From the NCBI RefSeq assembly GCF_001457775.1, contig NZ_CYSG01000003.1, positions 186,001-250,000 on the forward strand: a stretch of DNA of 64,000 nucleotides, written 5' to 3'. Within the stretch, counting starts at the first letter, position 1. Each line of letters begins with the position of its first letter. The DNA comes from Phaeobacter sp. CECT 5382 (GTDB taxonomy: Bacteria > Pseudomonadota > Alphaproteobacteria > Rhodobacterales > Rhodobacteraceae). The notes under the pieces were generated by a model. It did not search any database. It had not been told where the DNA came from and saw only the letters and a list, made by a program, of their open reading frames with translations. The position numbers and the translations under genes were made by a program. This document shows positions 45,907-55,887 of this stretch, piece by piece.

Positions 45907-48222
45907 TCATCCAACCTCTTTTGCTTGCAGCAAGCGCAGTGCGTTCATTACCACCAAAAGCGAGACCCCCACATCCGCCGCAATCGCCCCCCACATCGAG
46001 GCCATTCCCAATGCGGTGGCCACCACAAAGACCGCTTTGGTCAGCAGCGACAAAGCGATGTTCTGATGAATCACCGCCATGGTGCGGCGCGCGTGGCGGA
46101 TCAACCAGGGCAGACGGCTGATATCATCGCTCATAAGTGCAATATCTGCCGTTTCAATCGCGGCATCCGACCCCATAGCGCCCATGGCGACAGCAAAATG
46201 CGCCCGCGCCATGGCCGGGGCGTCATTGATCCCATCCCCCATCATCGCGACCATATCATAGCGGCGGGTCAGGTCTTCGATCGCGGCAACCTTGTCCGCT
46301 GGCAGCAGTTCGGCATGGACCTCATCAATCCCGGTCTCGCGGGCGACGGCTTCGGCGGTTGCCGCATTGTCCCCGGTCAGCATCACCACCTTCTGGACCC
46401 CAAGGTCATGCAACGTCTGGATCATTTGCCTTGCCTCCGGGCGCAGCCGATCACGCAGCGCAATCAGCCCCAGCAGTCCCGCCGCAGTACCGACCACGAC
46501 CAAGGTCGCCCCTGCCGCTTCGATCTCGCGCATCTGCGCCTGCGGCAGATCTGCCTCAAACCCTTTTTCCGCAGCATAGCGCGCAGAGCCCAACCAGACC
46601 TCCTGCCCCCTGTAGGTGCCTTCGACGCCGCGCCCTGGCACGGTGCGGGTGTCCTGCGCGGCTGGTCCCGCTACATGTTCACGCTGTGCCTTCTCAAGAA
46701 TAGCCAAGGCCAGAGGATGCACCGCACGCGCCTCCAGCGCCGCCGCCACCTGCAGCAGATCGTTGCGGCCCGTGTCGCCCAGAGGGTAAAGCCCGGCAAC
46801 TTCGGGGCGGCCCTCTGTCAGGGTGCCGGTCTTGTCCAGCGCGATGGCCTGCAGCCGACCCGGGGCTTCGATATAGGCGCCCCCCTTGATCAAGACCCCG
46901 GCACGGGCCGAGGCGGCAAGCGCTGCAACGATTGAGACCGGCGTTGAAATCACCAGTGCACAGGGGCAGGCAATGACCAAGAGCACGAGTGCGTTGTAGA
47001 ACCAGAACCCCCAGTCTGCCCCCGCCAGCAGCGGTGGCAAAACCGCCAAAGCAATCGCGAGACCCATCACCACAGGTGTGTAAATGCGGGCAAATTTGGT
47101 CACCCATTGCTCGACCGGTGCGCGACGGGCGTGGGCCTCTCCGACCATGTGGGTGATCTTGGCCAGCACCGTGTCCTGCGCCAGCTTTGTGGCCTCAACC
47201 GTCAGACTGCCATCGCCATTGATGGTGCCGGAATAGACCTCGTCGCCGACCTCTTTGGCGACCAGCGCACTTTCGCCCGTGATCGGCGCCTGATCGACCG
47301 CCCCGGCCCCGGCTGTCACCACCCCGTCCAGCGGAATGCGGTCGCCACCGCGCACGACAAAATGCTGGCCGATCTGCACCTCTTCGGCGGGCACATCAAT
47401 CTCGCTGCCATCCGTGCGGATCAGGCGGGCTGTGGGAGGTGCCAGGTTCAGCAGCGTCGCCACGGCGTTGCGCGCGCGCCCGACGCTCCAGGATTCCAGC
47501 GTGAGCGAAAGCGCAAAGAAGAAGGCAACGGTGGCGGCTTCAAAATACTCGCCCAGGGCCAGAGCGCCAAAGACCGCCACTACCATCAGAAGGTTCATAT
47601 CCGGCGCAAGGTGACGCAGTGCATACCAGGCCTTGGGCAGCACCAGCCAGACACCGAACACCACCGCAATCAGGAACAACCCCAGCTCTGGTAATGGCAC
47701 CGGCAAATCGCCATGTCCGGCAAACAGCTGGCCCAGCCCTGCCGCGCCGGAATGCCCGATATGCCAGGCCAGGCCAGCCCCCCAAAAGGCGGCACTGGCC
47801 CCGGTGAATTGCTTTTGCCGCGCCAGATGCGCCGCCTGATCCGCCTCGGCGCCCTTGGCATCCCACAGTTTGGCATTCATCCCTGTGCGTTTGACCCGCG
47901 ACACCACTTCGGCATCCGAGATATACTGGGCTGTTTCCAGCAGGGTCATGCGGCCATTCAGAACATCAAAAGCAAGGTGTTCAGCACCGCCTATCGCAGG
48001 GCCTATAGCCCGGTTCAGGATTGCGACCTCTTCGGCACAGTCCAGCCCGTTGACCCGAAAACTGCGCCCGGAGCTCAGCTGATCAGGACGGACCAAAGGC
48101 ACAGCGGCAGTACTGCCACAGCAGCCGCCCTGCGATGCGGCATGGCTATGACCATCATCAGCCACCGGCTGCTGAGCGGACTGGTCCTGAGAGATCGACG
48201 AAGAACAGCTATCGTGGGGCAT
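45907..48222 (-). CDS. zntA: Zn/Cd/Pb-exporting P1B-type ATPase
   Basis: A 771-residue heavy-metal efflux pump. The N-terminus is rich in Cys and His (HDSC, GHSHAAS, GGCCGS), then a degenerate metal-binding domain with GLDCAEE, typical of Zn/Cd/Pb pumps. The membrane motif is C419-P420-C421, the phosphorylated Asp is D463 in DKTGTLTEG, and the hinge motif is GDGINDAPA. Length is complete. It overlaps or abuts merR and starts about 30 bp after a MerR-type promoter, so metal entry should induce it. Confidence 0.94.
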   Translation of the reverse strand: MPHDSCSSSISQDQSAQQPVADDGHSHAASQGGCCGSTAAVPLVRPDQLSSGRSFRVNGLDCAEEVAILNRAIGPAIGGAEHLAFDVLNGRMTLLETAQYISDAEVVSRVKRTGMNAKLWDAKGAEADQAAHLARQKQFTGASAAFWGAGLAWHIGHSGAAGLGQLFAGHGDLPVPLPELGLFLIAVVFGVWLVLPKAWYALRHLAPDMNLLMVVAVFGALALGEYFEAATVAFFFALSLTLESWSVGRARNAVATLLNLAPPTARLIRTDGSEIDVPAEEVQIGQHFVVRGGDRIPLDGVVTAGAGAVDQAPITGESALVAKEVGDEVYSGTINGDGSLTVEATKLAQDTVLAKITHMVGEAHARRAPVEQWVTKFARIYTPVVMGLAIALAVLPPLLAGADWGFWFYNALVLLVIACPCALVISTPVSIVAALAASARAGVLIKGGAYIEAPGRLQAIALDKTGTLTEGRPEVAGLYPLGDTGRNDLLQVAAALEARAVHPLALAILEKAQREHVAGPAAQDTRTVPGRGVEGTYRGQEVWLGSARYAAEKGFEADLPQAQMREIEAAGATLVVVGTAAGLLGLIALRDRLRPEARQMIQTLHDLGVQKVVMLTGDNAATAEAVARETGIDEVHAELLPADKVAAIEDLTRRYDMVAMMGDGINDAPAMARAHFAVAMGAMGSDAAIETADIALMSDDISRLPWLIRHARRTMAVIHQNIALSLLTKAVFVVATALGMASMWGAIAADVGVSLLVVMNALRLLQAKEVG

Positions 48223-48251
48223 GAGTGGCCTCGTGTTTTTAAAGACCTGTC

Positions 48252-48282
48252 CTAGATAGACCCTTCAGCCACTAGAGGTTCA
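48252..48282 (-). promoter_or_regulatory. MerR-type promoter/operator of zntA
   Basis: On the minus strand, -35 TTGAAC (48282-48277) and -10 TATCTA (48257-48252) are separated by 19 bases, the over-long spacer used by MerR-family activators. An imperfect dyad ACC...GGGT (48278-48259) fills the spacer and resembles sites of ZntR/CadR/PbrR type. It is 30 bp from the zntA start. Confidence 0.82.
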
Positions 48283-48364
48283 AGAGGTTTATTCAAAAAC
48301 TTTTGGCCGATCTCGGTGCGGTTGCGACCCAGCTCAGTTGAGGGCAGCAACCGCAGCTTTTCGG

Positions 48365-49411
48365 CTAGCCCGCCAGCGCGCGCTGCAACTCGGCCGGAGG
48401 CACTTGCTGCGCATCGCAATAGGCGCTGCGGCGCACTGCCTGCGGGCTGACACCTAACTGTTTGTGAAACCAGCGCGACAGGTTCGACCGGGTGCCAAAT
48501 CCAGTCGCCGCGACGATCTCATAGACATTCATGCTGGTATGCGTCAGCAGCTGATGGGCTCGTTCGATCCGCAACATGCGATAGGCGGTGTGCGGCCCAC
48601 CTCCGGTACGGTCACGGAACCGGCGTTGCAGTTTGCGGGTGGATACCCCCTGCTGTCGGGCCAGTTCGCAGATCGAGATCGGCTCTTCGATATGCTGCTG
48701 CATCAGGTGCAGGCTTTTCTCGATCAAATTATCACCACCGGCCCGTTGCAAAATATCCAACGTGGCTTTGCTTTGGAACCGCGTGTCGCCCGCATCCAGT
48801 CCGACATATTCGCCCAGGGCGTCTGCCATGAACTCACCATGCTCGCGGCCGATGAGATCCAGCAGCAAACGCAGGGTCGCCAGCGGGCTGACTGCGGAAT
48901 GGACCGGATCGGCAAGGTGGTACTGCGTGCCGACCGCAGCGCTTTGCAGTGCTTCTTCGCTGGCGGCCGCAGCAAAATTTGAATGCACCGCAAGAGCGTG
49001 GCCATCGAACATACCCGCCTCGCGCAGAAGAAAGACGGCACCGCCCACCAAAACCGGCTGACGACAGCGGTGCAGCAGTGTTTGCAGAGCTGCGCGGTCG
49101 CTGGAGCTGACACGCCAGCGTGCCCGTATATCGCCAAGAAAGATGCACATGCTACGCTGCTGGCGACCATGGCTCAGGTGGTTGAAATCAGACAGACGCA
49201 GAATTGACACGGCATAGCGTGCGTCAGGTATGACCTCATTGGCGCTGAGCAAAAGATCCGCCAGAATCTGGCCCGCCCCGGGTGCTGCCCCATCCGGCAG
49301 CAGGATCGCCACCTGATTCACGTAAGGGACAGTCGCCCGGGAGACTTGTGTCTCGGCTGCCGCAGGGCAGCTCTTGGTCTCGGTAGTTGGAACTCGGCTT
49401 TGGAACGTCAT
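48365..49411 (-). CDS. GlxA family AraC-type regulator
   Basis: A 348-residue protein. Residues about 30-200 resemble the DJ-1/PfpI-like amidotransferase fold, without a clear catalytic Cys nucleophile; residues about 245-335 are an AraC-type double helix-turn-helix (ELARQQGVSTRKLQRRFRDRTG and IVAATGFGTRSNLSRWF). The family includes CdhR, GbdR and related activators of carnitine, betaine and glycine use. GGAGGAGG precedes ATG 49411. It lies 111 bp after gcvP with a strong hairpin between, so it can be partly independent. A role in glycine control is inference from place. Confidence 0.85.
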   Translation of the reverse strand: MTFQSRVPTTETKSCPAAAETQVSRATVPYVNQVAILLPDGAAPGAGQILADLLLSANEVIPDARYAVSILRLSDFNHLSHGRQQRSMCIFLGDIRARWRVSSSDRAALQTLLHRCRQPVLVGGAVFLLREAGMFDGHALAVHSNFAAAASEEALQSAAVGTQYHLADPVHSAVSPLATLRLLLDLIGREHGEFMADALGEYVGLDAGDTRFQSKATLDILQRAGGDNLIEKSLHLMQQHIEEPISICELARQQGVSTRKLQRRFRDRTGGGPHTAYRMLRIERAHQLLTHTSMNVYEIVAATGFGTRSNLSRWFHKQLGVSPQAVRRSAYCDAQQVPPAELQRALAG

Positions 49412-49476
49412 GTCCGCCTCCTCCGATTGCTTGCACGAAATCCCGGTACGGGGTCTCGCAGTTTCAAAGGGGAGTT

Positions 49477-49510
49477 GGTGCCGCCCCTTTCATTTGCGGG
49501 GCGGCACCAG
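49477..49510 (-). terminator. Hairpin between gcvP and the GlxA-type gene
   Basis: GGTGCCGCCCC (49478-49488) pairs perfectly with GGGGCGGCACC (49499-49509), extended by one T-A pair to 49477/49510. No T run follows on the minus strand; it likely slows transcription or protects the gcvP message. Confidence 0.65.
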
Positions 49511-49522
49511 TGAGTATTGCGA

Positions 49523-52384
49523 TCAGCTGTCGCCGTCTTCTTCGTAGTCCGACATCGGCGGGCAGGTGCAGATCAGGTTGCGATCGCCATAGGCGTTATC
49601 CACGCGGTTGACCGGCGACCAGTATTTGTCGACACCCAATGAGCCGGGAGGGAAGCAGGCAGCTTCGCGGCTGTAGGGCCGGTCCCAGTCCCCCACCAAG
49701 TCACGCACCGTGTGTGGTGCGTTCTTCAGCGGGTTGTTTTCGGGGTCGATCTTTCCGTCGATCACATCCTGTGCTTCACCCCGGATCGACAGCATGGCGT
49801 CACAGAAGCGATCCAGCTCGTCTTTGGGCTCTGATTCCGTGGGCTCAACCATCAGCGTGCCAGCCACAGGCCAGGACATGGTTGGCGCATGGAAGCCCGA
49901 GTCCACCAGGCGTTTGGCCACGTCATCGACGCTGACGCCGCCTTGGTCGTTCAAAGGACGGGTATCCAGGATGCATTCATGCGCCACACGACCGGTCGCG
50001 GAGGTGTAAAGGATGCCATAGGCGTCTTTTAGGCGGGCCGCGATGTAGTTGGCGTTCAGGATCGCAACCTTGGTTGCCTGTGTCAGACCTGCGCCACCCA
50101 TCAGCAGGATATAGGCCCAGGACACGGGCAAGATCGAAGGAGAGCCAAAGGGCGCCGCCGAAACCGGACCAACAGCAGAGCCATATTCCGGGTGACCCGG
50201 CAGGTGTTCTGTCAGGTGCGCCTTGACGCCGATGGGACCCATGCCGGGGCCGCCGCCGCCATGCGGAATGCAGAAGGTCTTATGCAGGTTCAGGTGGCTG
50301 ACATCGCCGCCAATCTTGCCGGGCTGGGCAAGGCCCACCATGGCGTTCATGTTGGCGCCGTCGATATAGACCTGGCCGCCGTGCTCATGGGTGATGTCAC
50401 AGACTTCCTGCACGGTTTCTTCAAACACACCGTGGGTCGACGGATAGGTGATCATGCAAGCCGCCAGATTATCCGAGTGCTTTTCAGCCTTGGCACGGAA
50501 ATCGGCGACATCGATGTTGCCGTTGTCATCTGCTACAACCGGAACCACCTTGTAGCCCACCATCTGCGCCGAGGCGGGGTTGGTGCCATGGGCCGAGGTC
50601 GGGATCAGGCAGACATTGCGGTGGGCTTCACCGCGCGCTGCGTGGTAGTTGCGGATGGTCAGCAGGCCGGCATATTCCCCCTGCGCGCCCGAGTTGGGCT
50701 GCTGGCTGATCGCATCATAGCCGGTGATCTGGCAGAGCTTTTCGTTCAGATCGTCGATCATCGCGTGATAGCCCATCGCCTGATCTTTGGGGCAGAAGGG
50801 GTGCAGGTTGCCGAACTCGGGCCAAGTGACCGGGATCATCTCGACGGTGGCGTTCAGCTTCATGGTGCAGGACCCCAGCGGGATCATCGAACGATCCAGC
50901 GCCAGATCGCGATCTGCCAGACGGCGCATGTAGCGGGTGATTTCTGCCTCGGCCCGGTTCTTGTGAAAGATCGGATGGGTCAGGTATTCACTTTCACGCA
51001 GTGCATGCTCGGGCAGACGGTAGGCACGGTTGGCCTGGCTGTCGTCCTTTTTCGTGATGCCAAAGGCACCCCAGACGGCCTCGATGGTTTCTGCGCGGGT
51101 CTGCTCGTCGAGGCTGATGCCGACCTTGGTTTCACCCACCTTGCGCAGGTTGATGCCACGGGCAACGGCAGCTTCCATGACAGTCTGCTGCAGTGGGCCG
51201 ACCTCAACCGTGATGGTGTCAAAGAAGACTTCGGGCTCAACGCTGAAGCCGTGCTCTTCGAGACCCGCCGCCAGACGCGAGGTTTTACGGTGGACCGACT
51301 GCGCGATCGCCTTGATGCCGTCGGGGCCGTGGTAGACAGCGTACATGGAGGCCATGACAGCCAGCAGCGCCTGTGCAGTGCAGACGTTGGAGTTGGCTTT
51401 TTCGCGACGGATGTGCTGCTCGCGGGTTTGCAGCGCCAGACGGTAGGCTTTGTTGCCACGGCTGTCGATGGAGACACCGATGATACGGCCGGGCATGGCG
51501 CGCTTCAGCTTATCTGTGGTGGCCATATAGGCCGCGTGTGGGCCACCATAGCCCATGGGAACACCAAAGCGCTGGGTCGAGCCGATGGCAATATCAGCGC
51601 CCATTTCACCGGGGCTTTTCAGCAGCGCCAGCGACAGGATGTCAGCGGCCACAACGGCGATGCCTTTGTGGTCATGCAGGGCTTTGATTTCATCGGTGAA
51701 ATCGCGCACATGCCCATAGGTCCCAGGATACTGGAAGATGGCACCAAAGACGGCACCGGCGTCCAGCTCATCGGGGTCGGCAACCACAACGTCGATGCCC
51801 AAAGGCTCAGCCCGGGTCTTGATCACGGCGATGGTCTGTGCGTGGCAATTCTGGTCAACAAAGAAAGCCGCGTTGTTGGCTTTGGAGCGCGAGCCACGAT
51901 GCGCCATGGCCATGGCTTCGGCGGCGGCGGTAGCCTCGTCCAGAAGCGATGCGTTGGCGATATCCATGCCGGTCAGATCGCTGACCATAGTCTGGAAGTT
52001 CAGCAGCGCCTCAAGGCGACCCTGGGAGATCTCGGGCTGATAGGGTGTATAGGCCGTGTACCAAGCCGGGTTTTCCAAAATGTTGCGCAGGATCGGCGCA
52101 GGTGTCGAGGTGCCATAATAGCCCTGACCGATCAGCGAGGTCAGTACCTTGTTCTGGCCAGCCACTTCTTTCATGTGGAACAGCGCGTCACGCTCGGTCA
52201 TCGCCGGGCCCCATTCCAGCGGTTCTTGCTGGCGGATGGCGGCGGGCACGGTGGCGTCGATCAGGTCATCAAGGGTTTTGAAGCCGATCACCTTCAGCAT
52301 CTCGGCCATTTCAGCCGGCGAAGGGCCGATGTGGCGACGGTTTGCGAAGTCGTAAGCTTCATAATCGGTAAGTTTAAAGGCCAT
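49523..52384 (-). CDS. gcvP: Glycine decarboxylase (P-protein)
   Basis: A 953-residue fused P-protein that decarboxylates glycine with pyridoxal phosphate and passes the methylamine to lipoyl-GcvH. The PLP lysine is Lys702 in [57 protein letters not shown] and GSCTMKLNA are classic. The start ATG at 52384 ([21 protein letters not shown]) has AAGGA ten bases upstream; a longer frame reaching back into gcvH is spurious. It is third in gcvT-gcvH-gcvP, 77 bp after gcvH. Confidence 0.97.
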   Translation of the reverse strand: MAFKLTDYEAYDFANRRHIGPSPAEMAEMLKVIGFKTLDDLIDATVPAAIRQQEPLEWGPAMTERDALFHMKEVAGQNKVLTSLIGQGYYGTSTPAPILRNILENPAWYTAYTPYQPEISQGRLEALLNFQTMVSDLTGMDIANASLLDEATAAAEAMAMAHRGSRSKANNAAFFVDQNCHAQTIAVIKTRAEPLGIDVVVADPDELDAGAVFGAIFQYPGTYGHVRDFTDEIKALHDHKGIAVVAADILSLALLKSPGEMGADIAIGSTQRFGVPMGYGGPHAAYMATTDKLKRAMPGRIIGVSIDSRGNKAYRLALQTREQHIRREKANSNVCTAQALLAVMASMYAVYHGPDGIKAIAQSVHRKTSRLAAGLEEHGFSVEPEVFFDTITVEVGPLQQTVMEAAVARGINLRKVGETKVGISLDEQTRAETIEAVWGAFGITKKDDSQANRAYRLPEHALRESEYLTHPIFHKNRAEAEITRYMRRLADRDLALDRSMIPLGSCTMKLNATVEMIPVTWPEFGNLHPFCPKDQAMGYHAMIDDLNEKLCQITGYDAISQQPNSGAQGEYAGLLTIRNYHAARGEAHRNVCLIPTSAHGTNPASAQMVGYKVVPVVADDNGNIDVADFRAKAEKHSDNLAACMITYPSTHGVFEETVQEVCDITHEHGGQVYIDGANMNAMVGLAQPGKIGGDVSHLNLHKTFCIPHGGGGPGMGPIGVKAHLTEHLPGHPEYGSAVGPVSAAPFGSPSILPVSWAYILLMGGAGLTQATKVAILNANYIAARLKDAYGILYTSATGRVAHECILDTRPLNDQGGVSVDDVAKRLVDSGFHAPTMSWPVAGTLMVEPTESEPKDELDRFCDAMLSIRGEAQDVIDGKIDPENNPLKNAPHTVRDLVGDWDRPYSREAACFPPGSLGVDKYWSPVNRVDNAYGDRNLICTCPPMSDYEEDGDS

Positions 52385-52431
52385 GTTTTTGGTCCTTAAG
52401 TCAGGGCTGTGAAAGATCCCGAAAGAGGGTC

Positions 52432-52453
52432 CCCGCCGACCAGAGTCGGCGGG
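52432..52453 (-). terminator. Hairpin between gcvH and gcvP
   Basis: CCCGCCGAC (52432-52440) pairs with GTCGGCGGG (52445-52453) around a CAGA loop. There is no T run, so processing or protection within the operon is more likely than termination. Confidence 0.55.
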
Positions 52454-52461
52454 CAGTGATA

Positions 52462-52827
52462 TTAGCCGATCAGGGCTTTGTAGCCGTCCAGATCCATCAG
52501 CTCTTCGAGCTGACCTTTGTCCGCCAGTTTGATCTTGTAGATCCAAGCGTCGCCCTCGGGGCTTTCATTCAGCGCACCGGGGGTGTCGGCCAGCGATTCG
52601 TTGGCCTCAACCACTTCGCCATCCAGCGGTGCGTAGATTTCCGATGCCGCCTTGACGGATTCGATCACGCCGATCTCGTCGCCTTTTTCAAAATCGTCGC
52701 CAGCTTCTTTTTGCTCAACGAAAACGATCTCACCCAGCTGGTCAGCCGCATGCTGGGTGATGCCTACAGTGGCGATATCACCTTCAACGGTGACCCATTC
52801 GTGCTCTTCGGAATAATAGGTGGTCAT
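52462..52827 (-). CDS. gcvH: Glycine cleavage system H protein
   Basis: A 121-residue lipoyl carrier. The lipoylated residue is Lys59 in [15 protein letters not shown], and YYSEEHEWV at the N-terminus and EAWIYKIK-like [11 protein letters not shown] at the end are standard. The lipoate is made in place by LipA from the same block. It lies 43 bp after gcvT. Confidence 0.97.
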   Translation of the reverse strand: MTTYYSEEHEWVTVEGDIATVGITQHAADQLGEIVFVEQKEAGDDFEKGDEIGVIESVKAASEIYAPLDGEVVEANESLADTPGALNESPEGDAWIYKIKLADKGQLEELMDLDGYKALIG

Positions 52828-52870
52828 AGCAGACTCTCCTCGTATCTTATCGTTAGTCTTGTTCTGATTT

Positions 52871-53968
52871 TCAGCGTTTGTAGTTCTGGGTCACAAAGGG
52901 CAGCGCGACGATTTCGGCCGGCTGGGCCTTGCCCCGGATGATCAGATTTACTTTCTCGCCTGGCTCGCCATGCCCTGCAGAGACATAGCCCATGGCAACG
53001 GGCCCACCGACAGTTGGACCAAATCCGCCCGAGGTGATGGCACCGATGGTGTTGCCCTCAGAGCATTGCACCTCAACACCCTGACGGGCAGGCGCGCGAC
53101 CTTCGGGCTTGATGCCGACCAATTTTCGCGCAGCACCTTCAGCCAGTTCCTTCTGGATGCGCGCAGCCCCCGGAAAGCCGCCCTCTTCGCGGCGGCGCTT
53201 CTGCATCGCCCAGGTCAGCGAGGCCTCAACAGGCGAGGTGTCGTTATCGATGTCATTGCCATAGAGGCAAAGGCCTGCCTCAAGGCGCAGGCTGTCACGC
53301 GCGCCCAGACCTGCAGGCTCGCAGTCTTCATGCGCTAGGAAAGCGCGGGTGATTTCCACGGCCTTGTCTTCTGGGATCGAAATCTCGTATGCCGTCTTCT
53401 GCTTGAAAAAAAAACGCGACAGGCGGCATTCAACCCCCATGATCTCGGCCACGATGGTTTCCATGAACTTCATGTCACGGGCAGCGGGGCACAGATCACC
53501 AACGACGTTTTCCGCCGATGGACCCTGCACGGCAACCAGAGCGCGGTCAAAGATCTCGGTGACCTCAACGCCCTCAAGGTTTTTCGCCATATGAGGGATG
53601 TCCTGATGGCGCATCGAAGCATTGACCACGACAAAGAAGTGATCGCCTGCATTGGAGACGATCAGATCGTCCATGATGCCGCCGTTCTCATTGGTGAAGA
53701 ACGTGTAGCGGGCCTTGCCCTCTTTCAGCGTGGTGAAAGCGGAAGGTGCGATCTTTTCCAGCTGAGTGGCAACATCACCACCTTTGAGGATCACCTGCCC
53801 CATGTGAGAGACATCAAACAGACCGGCCTTTTCGCGGCACTGCTTGTGTTCGCCCATGATACCCATGGGGTATTGAACCGGCATTTCCCAGCCAGCGAAA
53901 TCAACCATCTTGCCGCCGAGTTCGACGTGCAGATCGTAAAGCGGGGTGCGTTTGGGTGCGTCAGTCAT
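52871..53968 (-). CDS. gcvT: Aminomethyltransferase (T-protein); contains adapter artefact
   Basis: A 365-residue protein that moves the methylene group from aminomethyl-lipoyl GcvH to tetrahydrofolate. GGKMVDFAGWEMPVQYP and LFDVSHMGQV mark the N-terminus. The start is ATG 53968 (MTDAPKRTPL); upstream in-frame sequence overlaps the stress-protein gene. At residues 186-196 the conserved GYTGEDGYE-type segment is replaced by FFFKQKTAYEI, the translation of a poly-T plus Illumina P7 adapter sequence (53382-53414). Reading frame is kept and both flanks (CRLSR and SIPEDKAVEI) are normal. I take the real gene to be intact and the sequence to be in error there. Confidence 0.93.
   Translation of the reverse strand: MTDAPKRTPLYDLHVELGGKMVDFAGWEMPVQYPMGIMGEHKQCREKAGLFDVSHMGQVILKGGDVATQLEKIAPSAFTTLKEGKARYTFFTNENGGIMDDLIVSNAGDHFFVVVNASMRHQDIPHMAKNLEGVEVTEIFDRALVAVQGPSAENVVGDLCPAARDMKFMETIVAEIMGVECRLSRFFFKQKTAYEISIPEDKAVEITRAFLAHEDCEPAGLGARDSLRLEAGLCLYGNDIDNDTSPVEASLTWAMQKRRREEGGFPGAARIQKELAEGAARKLVGIKPEGRAPARQGVEVQCSEGNTIGAITSGGFGPTVGGPVAMGYVSAGHGEPGEKVNLIIRGKAQPAEIVALPFVTQNYKR
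53382..53414 (-). other. Illumina P7 adapter plus A run (assembly artefact)
   Basis: Bases 53382-53405 on the plus strand match the 24-base complement of the Illumina P7 flow-cell primer (ATCTCGTATGCC... ending CTGCTTG) with no mismatch, followed by nine A (53406-53414), as when a read runs past its adapter. The native sequence probably resembles the adapter here (GAAGACGGC and TACGAGAT in both), which may have let adapter-bearing reads be joined. Confidence 0.93.
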
Positions 53969-53993
53969 TGTTTGATGCCTTTGTGTTCGAAGA

Positions 53994-54407
53994 TCAGTCG
54001 CGGACAACCATAACGGTGCAATGAGCATTACGCACCACACGGGCGAGATTGGGTCCGATCTCGTAGTTCGGGAAATCACCCTTGGCCGAAGCCATGATGA
54101 TCATGTCAAAACCGTCTTTATGCGCGAGTTTGAGAATACCGCGGTAGGCGCTGCCTTCTTCGATATGCACAGGCACATCGGATGCATTGCCGTTATCCAG
54201 GATCGCCTGCACTTTAGCGCGCACATAGTCTTTGGCTCCGGCGCCGTAGTTGGCGGGCAGATTGGGCAATTGGATAATCTCGGGGATAACCTCCACCGCG
54301 TGCAGCTCGGCACCGTAGAATTTGGCTTGCTCCAGGGCGAGCGGAAGTGCTTTTTTCCACGACCGGTCATCAGTGTGATCAATCGTCAGCAGGATCTTTG
54401 TAGCCAT
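53994..54407 (-). CDS. Universal stress protein (UspA family)
   Basis: A 137-residue cytosolic Usp-fold protein. KILLTIDHTDD is the first strand and loop, and GPNLARVVRNAHCTVMVVR at the end carries a diverged G-x-x-R-N-type nucleotide site; the usual G-2x-G-9x-G(S/T) is only partly kept. I start at ATG 54407, with GGAG eight bases upstream. It sits between the symporter and gcvT in the glycine block (82 and 25 bp gaps), an uncommon placement. Its function here is unknown. Confidence 0.85.
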   Translation of the reverse strand: MATKILLTIDHTDDRSWKKALPLALEQAKFYGAELHAVEVIPEIIQLPNLPANYGAGAKDYVRAKVQAILDNGNASDVPVHIEEGSAYRGILKLAHKDGFDMIIMASAKGDFPNYEIGPNLARVVRNAHCTVMVVRD

Positions 54408-54489
54408 CTGTCGTCTCCTCAAGAGGTTAATTCAAGTTTGGGGAGTGGGGGCTGTACGCGCCAGCCCCCCGGGACTTTTCTATGGTTGC

Positions 54490-55863
54490 TTACTCAGCAG
54501 CCGAGGAACCGCTTCCTTCAGACGCCCCGTTTGATGCGAAGAATTCGCGGGTGAGCTTGAAAACGATCGGGCTCAGCAGGGCCAGCGCGATCAGGTTCGG
54601 GATGGCCATCATGGCGTTCAGCGTATCAGCCAGCAGCCAGATAAAGCCGAGATCCGCAGTGGCGCCGAAATAGATCATCACGATCCACAGAACACGGTAA
54701 GGCATCAAAGCCCGGGCGCCAAAGAAGAAGCCGACGCATTTTTCACCATAAAAGGACCAGCCGAGGATAGTGGTGAAGGCAAAGATCGACAGGGCAACCG
54801 CAATCAACGCACCACCCAAACCAGGCAGAGACTGCTCAAAGGCCAAAGAGGTCAGTGCGGCACCGGATTCGCCAGAGGTCCAAGCACCGGATGCGATGAT
54901 CGCCAGACCGGTGATCGAGCAGACAATAATGGTGTCGATGAAGGTACCCAGCATGGCGACCAGACCCTGGTTCACAGGGCCAGCGGTCGAGGCCGCAGCA
55001 TGTGCGATAGGGGCAGACCCCAGGCCCGCCTCATTCGAGAACACACCACGGGCCACACCGAAACGGATCGCCATCCAGACAGCTGCACCCGCAAAGCCAC
55101 CTTCAGCTGCCGAAGGCGTAAAGGCATGGGTGAAGACCAGGCTCACCGCGTCAGCGATACCACCGATGTTGATCAGCAAAACCAGCAAACCCGCCACGAT
55201 GTAGCTGACGGCCATGAAAGGCACCAGTTTCCCTGCCACTGCACCAATGCGGGAAATCCCGCCAAGGATAACGGCAGCCGTCAGAACCATCAGGATCACG
55301 CCGGTCACCGACGTGTTCACGCCAAAGTTGGATTCCAGCACCGAGGCAACACCATTTGCCTGCACACCGTTGCCGATGCCAAAGGCCGCAATCGCGCCGA
55401 ACAGAGCAAATGCACCACCAAGCCAGGCCCATTTCGCATCGAGACCGTTTTTGATGTAATACATTGGACCGCCAACATAGTTGCCCAGCTCGTCCTGTTC
55501 GCGATATTTAACCGCCAGAACTGCCTCTGCATATTTGGTGGCCATACCGACAAGGGCGGTCATCCACATCCAGAACAAGGCACCCGGCCCGCCCAGAAAG
55601 ACGGCAGTCGCCACGCCGGCAATGTTGCCGGTGCCGATGGTGGCAGACAGCGATGTCATCAGCGCATTGAAGGGGCTGATCTGACCTTCTCCGCCTGCTT
55701 CGCGGCCCTTGAACAGCAGATTAAAGCCAGTGCCCAGTTTCAGGATTGGCATGAATTTCAGGCCAACCTGCAAGAAAAAGCCAACGCCCAGAATGAGAAC
55801 CAGCATCAGCGGCCCCCAGACGACGCTGTTCACTTCGCCTACAATATTACTCAACGCTTCCAT
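54490..55863 (-). CDS. Alanine/glycine:cation symporter (AGCS family)
   Basis: A 457-residue inner-membrane carrier with about eleven hydrophobic segments. SATIGTGNIAGVATAVFLGGPGALFWMWMTALVGMATKYAEAVLAVKYR is the AGCS signature (seen here in parts: SATIGTGNIAGV, GGPGALFWMW, TKYAEAVLAVKYR), and FSNEAGLGSAPIAHAAAST follows. These proteins import alanine or glycine with Na+ or H+. Its place between lipA and the gcv genes argues for glycine as substrate. It lies 24 bp after lipA. Confidence 0.93.
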   Translation of the reverse strand: MEALSNIVGEVNSVVWGPLMLVLILGVGFFLQVGLKFMPILKLGTGFNLLFKGREAGGEGQISPFNALMTSLSATIGTGNIAGVATAVFLGGPGALFWMWMTALVGMATKYAEAVLAVKYREQDELGNYVGGPMYYIKNGLDAKWAWLGGAFALFGAIAAFGIGNGVQANGVASVLESNFGVNTSVTGVILMVLTAAVILGGISRIGAVAGKLVPFMAVSYIVAGLLVLLINIGGIADAVSLVFTHAFTPSAAEGGFAGAAVWMAIRFGVARGVFSNEAGLGSAPIAHAAASTAGPVNQGLVAMLGTFIDTIIVCSITGLAIIASGAWTSGESGAALTSLAFEQSLPGLGGALIAVALSIFAFTTILGWSFYGEKCVGFFFGARALMPYRVLWIVMIYFGATADLGFIWLLADTLNAMMAIPNLIALALLSPIVFKLTREFFASNGASEGSGSSAAE

Positions 55864-55887
55864 GGTTTCCCTCCCAATGCGTTTCGG

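Noticed and set aside
50192-52399. A 735-codon open frame on the plus strand, opposite gcvP
   Set aside because: It is antisense to a certain gcvP, has no known-domain features, and long shadow frames are common in GC-rich genes.
53382-53414. A natural insertion or specialised loop in GcvT
   Set aside because: The bases match a synthetic sequencing adapter exactly and are followed by an A run, which points to contamination.
53969-54489. Glycine riboswitch before gcvT or the symporter
   Set aside because: Gaps of 24, 25 and 82 bp are too short for the paired aptamers, and the 176 bp before lpdA lack the conserved cores.
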